A DNA stretch of 64,000 nt, from assembly GCF_900129655.1 (NCBI RefSeq), contig NZ_FQWK01000001.1:248001-312000 (forward strand), given 5' to 3'. The DNA comes from Bacteroides clarus YIT 12056 (GTDB lineage Bacteria > Bacteroidota > Bacteroidia > Bacteroidales > Bacteroidaceae). Made by a program: the position numbers and the translations under genes. This document shows, piece after piece, positions 46,789 to 55,621 of the stretch (position 1 is its first letter; each line of letters opens with the position of its first letter). The notes beneath the pieces were generated by a model. It was not told the origin of the DNA, did not search any database, and was given only the letters and a program-made list of their open reading frames with translations.

Positions 46789-48390
46789 CTACTTAAAATC
46801 CAACACTTTTCCTTCTGTACCGATAGTGGTATACACTTTTCCGTCTACTTTCAGATTTTTAGCGTTTTTCACGTTCAATGTGTGTCCCTTGGTTTTTATA
46901 CGTATGTTTTCCAACGTTACACCTTCCGCCTGGCTGATGACAACGCCTTCTTTGGCATCGTTGATGATTACATCCTTTACGGTTACATTTTTGATTGGCA
47001 TTTCGGGTAGTCCGTTGAAGAACATGGCGCGTCCCGAACCCTTACAAATAATATTGGAGATATGGATGTCCCGGAAAGAAGGTGTTTCAACGGTTACTTG
47101 GGGAACCGTTGTCTTCATGCGGCCTTTCAGGTCTTCTTCCGTTTCTTCGCCGGCAGCTTTGCCACCATAAAACAAATCGAAGAGCAACGGTTCGTGAGGT
47201 ATATCAATCATGTGGATATTGTGAATGTAGATTCCCTCTACAACACCGCCGCGTCCTCTGGTGCTCTTGAAGCGCAGGCCTACGTCTGTGCCGAGGAAAG
47301 TACAGTCTGTTACATAGATGTTTTTTACGCCGCCGGACATTTCACTGCCTACAACGAAGCCGCCATGGCCGTGCAATACTGTGTTATTCTTTACGATAAC
47401 ATTCTGGCAAGGTTCACCGCGTTTACGTCCGTCCTCGTCTTTGCCGGATTTGATACAGATGGCATCGTCACCGGCATCGAAGATATTATTGATTATCAAC
47501 GCATTCTTGCAGGATTCCAAATCTAAAGCATCACCGTTTTGAGAGTACCAGGGATTGAATACCTTTACTTGGTTGATAGTGATGTGCTCGCATGATAGCG
47601 GATGCAGACACCAACTCGGTGAGTTTTTGAATGTGACTCCTTCTAATAAGACTTTTTTACTCTTAACGATATTGAGCAATACGGGGCGTAACCACGGACG
47701 GATTTCATTCCATTCCTCGTCTGTTTCGATACCTTCGGGATTGTTGAAGTTCTTGCAGGCCAATGCTCCCTTTAGCGAACCGGCTGTAGGATACCATATC
47801 GATTTGTCTACCACACCACCTGATTTAACGAGCGCATCCCATTGACTGGCGGTCAGTTTGCTTTTCTTCACCGGACGCCAGCTGTCACCCGAACCGTCGA
47901 ATACACCATGACCTGTGATGGCTATGTTTTCTGTGTTGCGTGCGGAGATAGGTGACTGGCAACGGCGGGTGTTCAGACCCTCAAATGATGTTTCGAGAAT
48001 AGGATAGGCATTAAAATCATCTGTAAAGACCACCAAGGCATTCTTTTCGGTATACAGGTTGACATTGCTTAATAACTCGATAGGGCCTGTCAGCCATAAT
48101 CCTTCCGGGATGACTACTTTACCGCCGCCTTTTGCGTTGACGGCTTTAATGGCGTCATTAATCGCTTTTGTGTTTAAGGTAGTTCCGTCTCCTTTTGCTC
48201 CGAATTGCAGGATACTGACTGTATAATCCGGAAATGACGGCTGCTCAACCTTTGGCATATTGAAAGGCAACTCTTTATAGATGTTTTCATCTATGGAATT
48301 TTTGCATTGGGCATGAACGGCATACTGTACAGGCAGTAATGCAAAAGAAAATGCGGTAAGCGTAAATAGCTTTTTGAATAATGTGTTCAT
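46789..48390 (-). CDS. GH28 polygalacturonase, secreted
   Basis: This 533-residue GH28 enzyme has a signal peptide (to about residue 27, YAVHAQ). The beta-helix carries the three catalytic acids in the motifs NGDALDLES and DAGDDAICIKSG, the His motif GHGGFVVGSEMSGG and the substrate-binding RFKSTRGRGG. It hydrolyses galacturonic acid linkages, probably in exo mode on oligomers in the periplasm given its insertions (for example residues about 170-230 with WRPVKKSKLTASQWD). The leader is long: the -7 box lies about 200 nt before the start codon. Confidence 0.94.
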   Translation of the reverse strand: MNTLFKKLFTLTAFSFALLPVQYAVHAQCKNSIDENIYKELPFNMPKVEQPSFPDYTVSILQFGAKGDGTTLNTKAINDAIKAVNAKGGGKVVIPEGLWLTGPIELLSNVNLYTEKNALVVFTDDFNAYPILETSFEGLNTRRCQSPISARNTENIAITGHGVFDGSGDSWRPVKKSKLTASQWDALVKSGGVVDKSIWYPTAGSLKGALACKNFNNPEGIETDEEWNEIRPWLRPVLLNIVKSKKVLLEGVTFKNSPSWCLHPLSCEHITINQVKVFNPWYSQNGDALDLESCKNALIINNIFDAGDDAICIKSGKDEDGRKRGEPCQNVIVKNNTVLHGHGGFVVGSEMSGGVKNIYVTDCTFLGTDVGLRFKSTRGRGGVVEGIYIHNIHMIDIPHEPLLFDLFYGGKAAGEETEEDLKGRMKTTVPQVTVETPSFRDIHISNIICKGSGRAMFFNGLPEMPIKNVTVKDVIINDAKEGVVISQAEGVTLENIRIKTKGHTLNVKNAKNLKVDGKVYTTIGTEGKVLDFK

Positions 48391-48587
48391 TCGTGATACT
48401 ATGTTAATGAATTTATGAATTCTGATTTATGGATTAAGCGGTATTCCTTAATTTTTACTTCCCTTTTTATTACTTCCCCGTAAGCTGCTCTCACGAGTGG
48501 CCTACGAAAGAAATAATAAATTGATTCATGTTAACCTAATTCTAACCTTAAATAAATATTATGAAAAAACCTCTTAATTACCAATTG

Positions 48588-48649
48588 CAAAAGTATCGGG
48601 CTTTGGCTGAAAATATGTGTACTAATTGTTGGTTTTAGTGTATTTTTTG
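48588..48649 (-). promoter_or_regulatory. GH28 promoter: CAAAAAATAC operator candidate plus -7 box
   Basis: On the minus strand CAAAAAATAC (48640-48649) precedes TACTTTTG (48588-48595) by exactly 44 nt, the same box and spacing as at GH105. GGTTTTAG repeats (in plus-strand reading) flank the motif on both sides. Confidence 0.6.
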
Positions 48650-48691
48650 TGGTTTTAGCCTTTTCTTTGCATGCTTTCGGGGTTTTTGCAC

Positions 48692-48699
48692 TATCTTTG
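48692..48699 (+). promoter_or_regulatory. -7 box for fabI
   Basis: TATCTTTG fits TAnnTTTG, with TTTG at 48666-48669 as a -33 candidate (22-nt gap). Confidence 0.6.
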
Positions 48700-48724
48700 C
48701 AGCTCAAAACTTAGTAAAAAAGGT

Positions 48725-49582
48725 ATGAGTTACAATTTGTTGAAAGGAAAAAGAGGCATTATTTTCGGTGCTCTGAATGAGCAATCCATTGCCTGGAAAG
48801 TTGCAGAAAAAGCAGTAGAAGAAGGTGCGACGATCACCTTGTCCAATACACCTGTCGCTGTGCGTATGGGTGAAGTTTCGGCATTGGCTGAAAAACTGAA
48901 TTGCGAAGTCATAGCAGCGGATGCTACCAGTGTGGAAGATTTGGAGAATGTGTTCAAACGTTCTATGGAAGTATTGGGCGGCCAGGTGGATTTCGTTCTT
49001 CATTCTATCGGTATGTCTCCGAATGTGCGCAAGAAGCGTACATACGATGATCTCGATTACGATATGTTGGGTAAGACGCTGGATATTTCGGCGGTTTCTT
49101 TCCATAAGATGATACAGGCTGCCAAGAAGATGAACGCCATCGCAGAATACGGTTCCATCTTGGCTTTGAGTTATGTAGCAGCGCAACGCACGTTCTACGG
49201 TTACAATGACATGGCAGATGCAAAAGCGCTGTTGGAGTCTATTGCACGTAGTTTTGGCTACATTTACGGACGTGAGCACAATGTACGTGTCAATACAATA
49301 TCTCAGTCTCCTACAATGACTACTGCCGGTTCGGGCGTAAAGGGAATGGACAAATTGTTTGACTTTGCCAACCGTATGTCTCCGCTGGGTAATGCTTCGG
49401 CTGACGAATGTGCGGATTATTGCATCGTTATGTTCTCCGACTTAACCCGTAAGGTTACTATGCAGAACCTGTTCCACGACGGTGGATTCTCCAGTGTAGG
49501 TATGAGCTTGCGCGCTATGGCTACTTATGAAAAAGGTCTGGATGAGTACAAAGACGAAAACGGAAATATAATCTACGGATAA
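48725..49582 (+). CDS. fabI: Enoyl-[acyl-carrier-protein] reductase FabI
   Basis: FabI reduces enoyl-ACP in the last step of each fatty-acid elongation cycle, in the cytoplasm. The ATG at 48725 gives 285 residues starting MSYNLLKGKRGIIFG; a further upstream start would read through the promoter. Short-chain dehydrogenase features adapted in FabI: GALNEQSIAWKVA (cofactor loop), VLHSIGMSP, and the Tyr-x6-Lys pair in GYNDMADAK. It is slightly longer than E. coli FabI (262), with an extra C-terminal tail ending KDENGNIIYG. Confidence 0.96.
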   Translation: MSYNLLKGKRGIIFGALNEQSIAWKVAEKAVEEGATITLSNTPVAVRMGEVSALAEKLNCEVIAADATSVEDLENVFKRSMEVLGGQVDFVLHSIGMSPNVRKKRTYDDLDYDMLGKTLDISAVSFHKMIQAAKKMNAIAEYGSILALSYVAAQRTFYGYNDMADAKALLESIARSFGYIYGREHNVRVNTISQSPTMTTAGSGVKGMDKLFDFANRMSPLGNASADECADYCIVMFSDLTRKVTMQNLFHDGGFSSVGMSLRAMATYEKGLDEYKDENGNIIYG

Positions 49583-49596
49583 AAAAGGATGATGAA

Positions 49597-49652
49597 GCGG
49601 TAAAGTGATGGGGTGATCGTAATTTAGGCTCATAGCCTTATCACCTTACCGC
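49597..49652. repeat. Intergenic GTGATGG-type repeat after fabI
   Basis: GCGGTAAAGTGAT (49597-49609) pairs with ATCACCTTACCGC (49640-49652) with one mismatch. Inside it AGGCT-CAT-AGCCT (49626-49638) makes a tight hairpin. The first 21 bases resemble 2303-2323. It may end fabI transcription. Confidence 0.55.
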
Positions 49653-49721
49653 TTTATCGCTTTATTTTATCCCTTTATAATCTTACCGCTCTATTTTGCT
49701 TTATCACTTTAGTTGATTCAC

Positions 49722-50426
49722 ATGGAAACTGCTCTTTATCTATTGCCTGTTACTTTAGGCGATACTCCTGTTGAAACCGTGTTACCTTCTTATAATAAAG
49801 AAGTGATTTTGGGTATCCGTCATTTTATAGTGGAGGATGTGCGTTCGGCACGCCGTTTCCTAAAGAAGGTGGATAGGGAGACAGATATCGATTCGCTTAC
49901 GTTTTATACGCTCAATAAACATACGTCACCGGAAGATATTTCCGGATATTTGAAGCCGCTTGAAGCAGGAGACTCAATGGGAGTGATTTCTGAGGCAGGA
50001 TGTCCGGCTATTGCCGACCCGGGAGCGGATGTAGTGGCGATAGCCCAACGTAAGAACCTGAGGGTTATTCCTTTGGTCGGACCTTCTTCCATTATATTAT
50101 CGGTTATGGGTTCCGGTTTCAACGGGCAAAGTTTTGCTTTTCATGGTTATCTGCCGATCGAGCCCGGTGAGCGTGCCAAGAAACTGAAAGTGTTGGAGCA
50201 GCGTGTGTATAATGAGCATCAGACCCAGCTTTTTATAGAAACTCCTTATCGCAACAATAAAATGATAGAGGATATTCTGCATAACTGCCGCCCTCAGACC
50301 AAACTTTGTATTGCTGCCAATATCACATGTGAGGGAGAATATATTAAAACGAAAACGGTGAAGGAATGGCAGGGTAAGGTTCCCGATTTGTCTAAAATTC
50401 CTTGTATTTTTCTCTTGTATAAATAA
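49722..50426 (+). CDS. SAM-dependent methyltransferase, RsmI/tetrapyrrole-methylase family paralogue
   Basis: 234 residues from the ATG at 49722 (METALYLLPVTLGD). The protein has the RsmI-like fold: GVISEAGCPAIADPGADVV (RsmI has a similar DAGTP...DPG motif), PLVGPSSIILSVMGSGFNGQ, and FIETPYRNNKM. The N-terminal ATPIGN motif of true RsmI is replaced by PVTLGD, and the 50 residues after it differ, so it is a paralogue rather than RsmI itself. The target RNA is unknown. Its 3' end overlaps the convergent membrane protein gene by 35 nt. Confidence 0.85.
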   Translation: METALYLLPVTLGDTPVETVLPSYNKEVILGIRHFIVEDVRSARRFLKKVDRETDIDSLTFYTLNKHTSPEDISGYLKPLEAGDSMGVISEAGCPAIADPGADVVAIAQRKNLRVIPLVGPSSIILSVMGSGFNGQSFAFHGYLPIEPGERAKKLKVLEQRVYNEHQTQLFIETPYRNNKMIEDILHNCRPQTKLCIAANITCEGEYIKTKTVKEWQGKVPDLSKIPCIFLLYK

Positions 50427-51510
50427 TCTCCTTTATATGCTCATATTCACATTCGAAACAACCGCTGAAAAAGTTTCGATGGAGATTATGTTCTATTTGC
50501 TGGAATGTCCAAAGCTTTCCGCCCTTAAACTTTTTATTGCATAAGATGGAATCATCATCCAGGTCAAGGGTAAAGAGATAAATCAAACGGTTGGTGGACT
50601 CATTCTCAAAATGGTACATGAAACTGAAATGAAGATTCTGCAGTGGTGCTGTCGGCAACGTTCTCAGTAAAATTCTTTCTACGCCCTGTTCCAGAGTTTC
50701 TCCATACAATAAGTAGCTCTCCATTAACACATCCGTCTTTCCTTTTTCGAGCAGGCTGCATTGGGGGCGCGGCAATAAAAACAGCATGCCGTGCGAGGCT
50801 ACGGTAACGCGGATAACCGGGTTGATATATTCGTTTTTACGGTTGATGGCTTCGGATGCTATTGCTTTTCCGATAACATCTCCTTTTTTTGTCACGATAG
50901 GTACGAATACGGTATGTTTCATTACTTTATTGAAGTAGTAGATACCGAATTGATTGAATAAGATGCTCAATATAAATACGCAAGGCGGTATGACGTGGAA
51001 TAAGACATGACGCATCGTATCACTCAGCGGGTGGCTGAGCAATATGGCAAGCGATATGATAAGGAAATGTAAAAAGCCGATGAGTAATAGTACGCGTGCC
51101 GATACAATGGCGGCTTCGGCGCCTTGTGCAAAGAATTGTTTGCAGCATTTATGGGTTTGGGCGGTATGGTAGTTTAAAAAGCGTCTTCTATTCAGGAAGA
51201 TGATGAGCGGCGGTATAATCGCACTGATTTCCAATGTGAATGGAAACATGGCTTTCGGACAATAATCGGTGGAAAATAAAGAGGTTATTGTTAATAATAA
51301 TAACATTCCTGTTGTACAGTACAGTATAATCTGGGGGATATGCGAGCCTTTACGCCGCCACATGTAAATACTTGATAATAATCCCACACCTGTACCGATG
51401 TAGATGGCTATGTCTTGTATTATGAATTCACATAATATAATGGATATAATGACGGGGATATATCCCAGCGACATATTGAACTTGGATGATAGAACTCTTT
51501 GCTTGCCCAT
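50392..51510 (-). CDS. Polytopic membrane protein with C-terminal Nudix-like domain
   Basis: 372 residues from the ATG at 51510 (MGKQRVLSSKFNM); a TTG 33 nt upstream is less likely. About six hydrophobic segments fill residues 15-205 (for example YIPVIISIILCEFIIQDIAIY and LLLIGFLHFLIISLAILL are two of them, listed in part). Residues about 215-372 look like a Nudix-type alpha/beta domain, but the Nudix box is degenerate: GETLEQGVERILLRTL lacks the REUXEE core. Function unknown; a sensor or binding role is more likely than hydrolysis. Last gene of a minus-strand DPP-lipA-membrane protein series. Confidence 0.6.
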   Translation of the reverse strand: MGKQRVLSSKFNMSLGYIPVIISIILCEFIIQDIAIYIGTGVGLLSSIYMWRRKGSHIPQIILYCTTGMLLLLTITSLFSTDYCPKAMFPFTLEISAIIPPLIIFLNRRRFLNYHTAQTHKCCKQFFAQGAEAAIVSARVLLLIGFLHFLIISLAILLSHPLSDTMRHVLFHVIPPCVFILSILFNQFGIYYFNKVMKHTVFVPIVTKKGDVIGKAIASEAINRKNEYINPVIRVTVASHGMLFLLPRPQCSLLEKGKTDVLMESYLLYGETLEQGVERILLRTLPTAPLQNLHFSFMYHFENESTNRLIYLFTLDLDDDSILCNKKFKGGKLWTFQQIEHNLHRNFFSGCFECEYEHIKEIIYTREKYKEF

Positions 51511-51564
51511 TACTACGCTATTTTGCCGTTTCCTTTTTAACAAACGGCTTGTATAAAATGTTCT

Positions 51565-52434
51565 TTATTTCATCCTTTTTTGTAGATACTGGGTTGATTT
51601 TTCTGCATGATAAGACGAACGAACCAAAGGTGCGCTTTCTACTTGAGTGAACCCTTTCTTCAATCCAAGCTCTTTGTAAGCGGCAAATTGGGCGGGAGTA
51701 ACATATTCGGCCACAGCATAATGCTTATGTGTAGGCTGTAAATATTGTCCGATGGTGAGTATTTGGCAACCGGCATTGCGTAAGTCGTCCATTAGTTCCG
51801 CCACTTCATCCGGAGTTTCTCCAAGGCCGACCATGATGCCGGATTTGGTGGTAGTACCGCTTCCGGCTATCTGCCGCAACACTTCAAGGCTTGTTTCATA
51901 ACGGGCGGCGCTTCGTACCAGCGGACTGATACGTTTCACCGTTTCCATATTGTGGGAGATGATTTCCGGCCGGGCTTCGATAACCATGTCTATAAGTTTC
52001 TTTTTGCCTTGAAAGTCGGGAATCAACACTTCGACGGTTGTTTCCGGATTGAGGCGTTTGATTTCGCGAATCGTTTGCGCCCAATGGGCAGCGCCCAAAT
52101 CCGGCAAATCGTCCCTGTCCACAGAGGTGATAACGGCGTGGGAGAGTTTCATTAAGGCGATGGACTCGGCTACATGTACAGGTTCTTGCGGGTCTAAAGG
52201 CATGGGCTTGCCTGTTTGCGTATTGCAGAATTTGCAGCAACGGGTACAAATGTCTCCGCCTATCATAAAGGTAGCCGTACCTCTTCCCCAACATTCTCCC
52301 ATATTGGGGCAGCGCCCACTGCTACAGATGGTATGCAGGCAGTGGGATTCCACGATACGTTTTGTTTCGGTGTAACGTTCGTTGGCGCCGATACTTATTT
52401 TAAGCCATTCCGGCTTACGTACTCTTTCACTCAT
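51565..52434 (-). CDS. lipA: Lipoyl synthase LipA
   Basis: This 289-residue radical SAM enzyme inserts two sulfurs into octanoyl groups on lipoyl domains of 2-oxoacid dehydrogenases and the glycine cleavage system. Both iron-sulfur sites are present: the auxiliary cluster C-x4-C-x5-C (CSSGRCPNMGEC) and the radical SAM CTRCCKFC motif. The C-terminal RSSYHAEKS supplies the auxiliary-cluster Ser ligand. Its start codon abuts the stop of the DPP gene with no gap, so the two are probably co-transcribed. Confidence 0.96.
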   Translation of the reverse strand: MSERVRKPEWLKISIGANERYTETKRIVESHCLHTICSSGRCPNMGECWGRGTATFMIGGDICTRCCKFCNTQTGKPMPLDPQEPVHVAESIALMKLSHAVITSVDRDDLPDLGAAHWAQTIREIKRLNPETTVEVLIPDFQGKKKLIDMVIEARPEIISHNMETVKRISPLVRSAARYETSLEVLRQIAGSGTTTKSGIMVGLGETPDEVAELMDDLRNAGCQILTIGQYLQPTHKHYAVAEYVTPAQFAAYKELGLKKGFTQVESAPLVRSSYHAEKSTQYLQKRMK

Positions 52435-54651
52435 TTACTTTTTCAATTCCCGATTAAAGAAATTCGTCAATTTGGTATACAGATGCAGGCGGGTATTACC
52501 ACCGAATATACTGTGGTTGCGATTGGTGTAGACCTGCATGTCGAACTGCTTGCCAAGTTGTACGAGGTGCTCGGCATATTCCACGCAATTCTGAAAGTGG
52601 ACGTTATCATCCGCCATGCCATGTACCAACAACAGATTGCCATGCAAATTATTGGCACGGGTAAAGGCTGATGAGGCTTTGTAGCCTTCGGCGTTTTCTT
52701 TCGGAGTACGCATGAAACGTTCGCCGTATACGGTATCGTAATAGTTCCAGTCGGTAACCGGGGCAACGGCAACTCCTGCTTTGAATACCGGAGTTCCTTC
52801 GCTCATACTCATAATGGTCATATATCCGCCATAGCTCCACCCCCAGATTCCGATGCGGCCTTTGTCTACATAAGGTTGGCGTCCTAAATACAGAGCGGTT
52901 TCCACTTGATCTTTGGCTTCTTTGATGCCGAGATTCAGATAAGTGCTTTTGGCGAATTCCGCGCCGCGTCCACCTGTGCCTCGTCCGTCTACGCACGCTA
53001 CGATATAGCCTTGGGATGCCATGTAGGTTTCCCAACTCACGCCGAATTTGTCAAGCACCTGTTGCGAACCGGGGCCGCTGTACTGATACATCAAAACCGG
53101 ATATTTCTTACCGGCGGAGAAGTCTGCGGGTTTCATCATCCAGCCATTCAGCGTAATACCGTCAGAGGTTTGGAAAGAGAAGAACTCTTTCTTAGGTATA
53201 GCATATCCTTTTAATTTCTGTTTTAAAGCGGAGTTATCAACAAGCGTAGTCAGCGCCTTGCCGGTATTGTCGTTCAGAGTAATGACGGTCGGAGTGTCCG
53301 AACTTGAATAGCGGTTCATGAAATACTTCATATTTGTACTGAACTGCGCGCTGTTTGTGCCGGCTTGCGATGATAATTTAATCTTTTTGCCTTTACGGTC
53401 TATCTTGTAGATAGCACTGCGTAGCGGGCTTTCTTCGTTACTGCTGTAATAGAAACTGCCGTCTTCGGGGTCATAACCTAAAAAGTCTTGTATTTCGTAA
53501 GGGCCGGAAGTGACTTGCTTGATAAGGTTTCCGCCGATGCTATACCAGTACAAGTGGTTGTATCCGCTCTTTTCGCTGACAAAGCTGAAGTTCTCCGGAT
53601 AGAAAATGATATTATCGAATACATTCTCACGGATATAAGTGTCGCTTTCGTCACGTACCGCTAACTTGCAGACGGTACTGCGGGGATCGGCAAAGTACAG
53701 GTCGAACCGGTTTTGGTGACGGTTCAGCGTCATTATGGCAAGTTTGCCAGGGTCTTGTGTGAAACGGATACGCGGAATATATCCCCCCTCTTCCAACGGA
53801 AGATTGATTTTGCGGGTTACTTTGGATTTGATGTCAAAAGTATGTACGGATACTTTCGAGTTCTTTTCGCCTGTCTTGGGATACTTGTAAGTATATTCTC
53901 CCGGGTATTTCTCATAAGGAGTAATATGGGGGGCTTCTCCGGCGAATACAGGAAATGTATAAGAGGGTACTTCCCGCTCGTCGAAACGGATGAATGCCAG
54001 CATCTTGCTGTCGGGACTGAACTCCAATGCGCGATTAAAGGAAAATTCCTCTTCGTACACCCAGTCGGGGATTCCGTTCAGTACTTCATTGCGTTTGCCG
54101 TCTTCGGTCACTTGGCTTTCGCTGTTGCCGTAAAGTAATTTGACGAGGAAGATGTTGTTGTCACGCACGAACGCCACCTGATACCCGTCGGGTGAGAATA
54201 CAGGCACCTGTTGTGGTCCGCCATCCGACAGTTTCTCTACTACATTGTTTATCTTACCGTCGAGATTTCGCTTTAAGCTATATATATAATGTACCGCCGT
54301 ATAAGAGTGGCGGTAGATAGGAGTTGTTTCTGTCGCGATAAGCAGCTTGCTGCCGTCCGGAGCAAAACTGTAACTGTCGAATTTCTTGAACGGGCATTCG
54401 CGGGCGGTAGCGGCATCGAACAGCACTTCTACCGGTTTACCTGTTTTGAAGGAGTACTTGATGATTTGCGTCTTATCCGCATTCATTTGTGAATAGTGTT
54501 CACCATCTCCGGGGATAGGGATGACGCCTGAAATGCTTTGAGGAGTAAATTCTCCGGATATGATTTCTTTTAAATCGAGCGGTTTGCCGCTTTGGGCAAG
54601 ACTTGCCAGTGTGTAAAGGCAGAAAAGAAGTGCAAAACTTATCTTTTTCAT
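52435..54651 (-). CDS. Dipeptidyl peptidase IV (S9B), secreted
   Basis: This 738-residue serine peptidase removes Xaa-Pro dipeptides from peptides in the periplasm. Signal peptide to about residue 19 (LASLAQS). The N-terminal eight-blade propeller includes the DPP-IV Glu-Glu motif YEEEFSFNRALEFSPD. The C-terminal hydrolase domain has the nucleophile GWSYGGYM, the Asp in GMADDNVHF and the His in NRNHSIFGG. Length and motifs are standard for the family. -7 box TATCTTTG on the minus strand at 54677-54684. Confidence 0.95.
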   Translation of the reverse strand: MKKISFALLFCLYTLASLAQSGKPLDLKEIISGEFTPQSISGVIPIPGDGEHYSQMNADKTQIIKYSFKTGKPVEVLFDAATARECPFKKFDSYSFAPDGSKLLIATETTPIYRHSYTAVHYIYSLKRNLDGKINNVVEKLSDGGPQQVPVFSPDGYQVAFVRDNNIFLVKLLYGNSESQVTEDGKRNEVLNGIPDWVYEEEFSFNRALEFSPDSKMLAFIRFDEREVPSYTFPVFAGEAPHITPYEKYPGEYTYKYPKTGEKNSKVSVHTFDIKSKVTRKINLPLEEGGYIPRIRFTQDPGKLAIMTLNRHQNRFDLYFADPRSTVCKLAVRDESDTYIRENVFDNIIFYPENFSFVSEKSGYNHLYWYSIGGNLIKQVTSGPYEIQDFLGYDPEDGSFYYSSNEESPLRSAIYKIDRKGKKIKLSSQAGTNSAQFSTNMKYFMNRYSSSDTPTVITLNDNTGKALTTLVDNSALKQKLKGYAIPKKEFFSFQTSDGITLNGWMMKPADFSAGKKYPVLMYQYSGPGSQQVLDKFGVSWETYMASQGYIVACVDGRGTGGRGAEFAKSTYLNLGIKEAKDQVETALYLGRQPYVDKGRIGIWGWSYGGYMTIMSMSEGTPVFKAGVAVAPVTDWNYYDTVYGERFMRTPKENAEGYKASSAFTRANNLHGNLLLVHGMADDNVHFQNCVEYAEHLVQLGKQFDMQVYTNRNHSIFGGNTRLHLYTKLTNFFNRELKK

Positions 54652-54676
54652 ATCTTTTTAATTCGGTTGTTTTTTG

Positions 54677-54747
54677 CAAAGATACGATAAAGCGGAAATC
54701 TAATCTAATTAATAAATGATAAATTCCATTTTACATGGATGTAAAAA
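54677..54747 (-). promoter_or_regulatory. DPP promoter and upstream palindrome
   Basis: TATCTTTG (minus strand, 54677-54684) is a perfect -7 box, 25 nt before the ATG. About 45 nt upstream lies TTTTACAT-GG-ATGTAAAA (54730-54747), 8-bp perfect arms, a possible operator. Confidence 0.45.
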
Positions 54748-54751
54748 GAAA

Positions 54752-54784
54752 ACCCGCTCTGCCTTTTTAGAGCAGAACGGGTTG
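54752..54784 (-). terminator. Terminator after the SIS gene
   Basis: AACCCG-CT-CTGC (54752-54763) pairs with GCAG-AA-CGGGTT (54773-54784), with a 2-nt mismatch inside. On the minus strand a T-rich run follows. It closes the ROK-MFS-SIS operon. Confidence 0.75.
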
Positions 54785-54836
54785 CTGTCATTCAAAGATG
54801 ATGATTAGAATAGGTGATGATTGGAATCAGTACATA

Positions 54837-55598
54837 TTAGAGGCACTTTACTTTTCGTTGGTATTCGGCGATGGCGGCATCGAGGCGTTCGTGTGCGGTA
54901 GTATCACCGGGTACGTTGTGCGAAGGATGTATATACAACTTCACGCCACGGTCGGCAAGAATCTCGGCAACGGTGGTGATAGTCATCCACACCATTGTTA
55001 CGAAACTCAGGGTAGACAAAGGACCCACCTTGTCAAAATGGTTTTTCAAAGGAACGGAAGCGTCTACCAAAGGTACGCAGGAGTCAACTACGATGTCGGC
55101 AATTTGAAAGAGGTTCTTACCTCCGGAATGGCGGCTGGGTTTGTCTCCGGTTTCACCTGCTGAACCGTACACGATAACTTTCATTCCACGCTTCTTGGCT
55201 TCCAACGCTACGTCGATGTTCACGGCGTTGATGCCGGTATGAGAGAATATCCAGATACAATCCTTGGAATCGAAGTCATAGTTCTTCATGATTTCCTGTC
55301 CGTAACCCTCTGCTCTTTCCAAGAAAAGGAACTGGTGGATACCCATCTGACCGATGATTTGCGTAAAGAACGTCAAAGGGAGTTCGCAAAGCGGGTGGAA
55401 GCCTACGAAACTGCCGATGCGCGGATACATCTCTTCAACGGGGATAGTGGCGTGACCGCAACCAAAGGTGTGAACCCAACGGCCTGCTTCAATAGCATCC
55501 GCCATAACGGTAGCTGCTTTTTTAATGTTCTCCAACTGAGTAGCTTCCAGCTTTTCCATGATGCCGTGGGCATTTTTTAACCATTCAAGTGCTAACAT
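54837..55598 (-). CDS. SIS-domain phosphosugar isomerase/binding protein
   Basis: 253 residues. A SIS domain covers about residues 35-200: VHTFGCGHATIPVEEM (phosphosugar-binding start) and WIFSHTGINAVNIDVA with the Ser/Thr loop. It resembles UPF0309/YbbI-like SIS proteins rather than GlmS. It is the last gene of an operon with an MFS carrier and a ROK kinase, so it probably isomerises or cleaves a sugar phosphate made by that kinase. The sugar is unknown. 23 nt after the MFS gene. Confidence 0.83.
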   Translation of the reverse strand: MLALEWLKNAHGIMEKLEATQLENIKKAATVMADAIEAGRWVHTFGCGHATIPVEEMYPRIGSFVGFHPLCELPLTFFTQIIGQMGIHQFLFLERAEGYGQEIMKNYDFDSKDCIWIFSHTGINAVNIDVALEAKKRGMKVIVYGSAGETGDKPSRHSGGKNLFQIADIVVDSCVPLVDASVPLKNHFDKVGPLSTLSFVTMVWMTITTVAEILADRGVKLYIHPSHNVPGDTTAHERLDAAIAEYQRKVKCL

Positions 55599-55621
55599 AA
55601 TGTTTTGTTTTAGGGGGTTAA

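Larger units (their letters stand above)
48391..48724. other. Divergent intergenic region GH28/fabI
   Basis: 334 nt with the GH28 promoter and operator candidate, a leader of about 190 nt for GH28, and the fabI promoter. No gene is seen. Confidence 0.6.
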
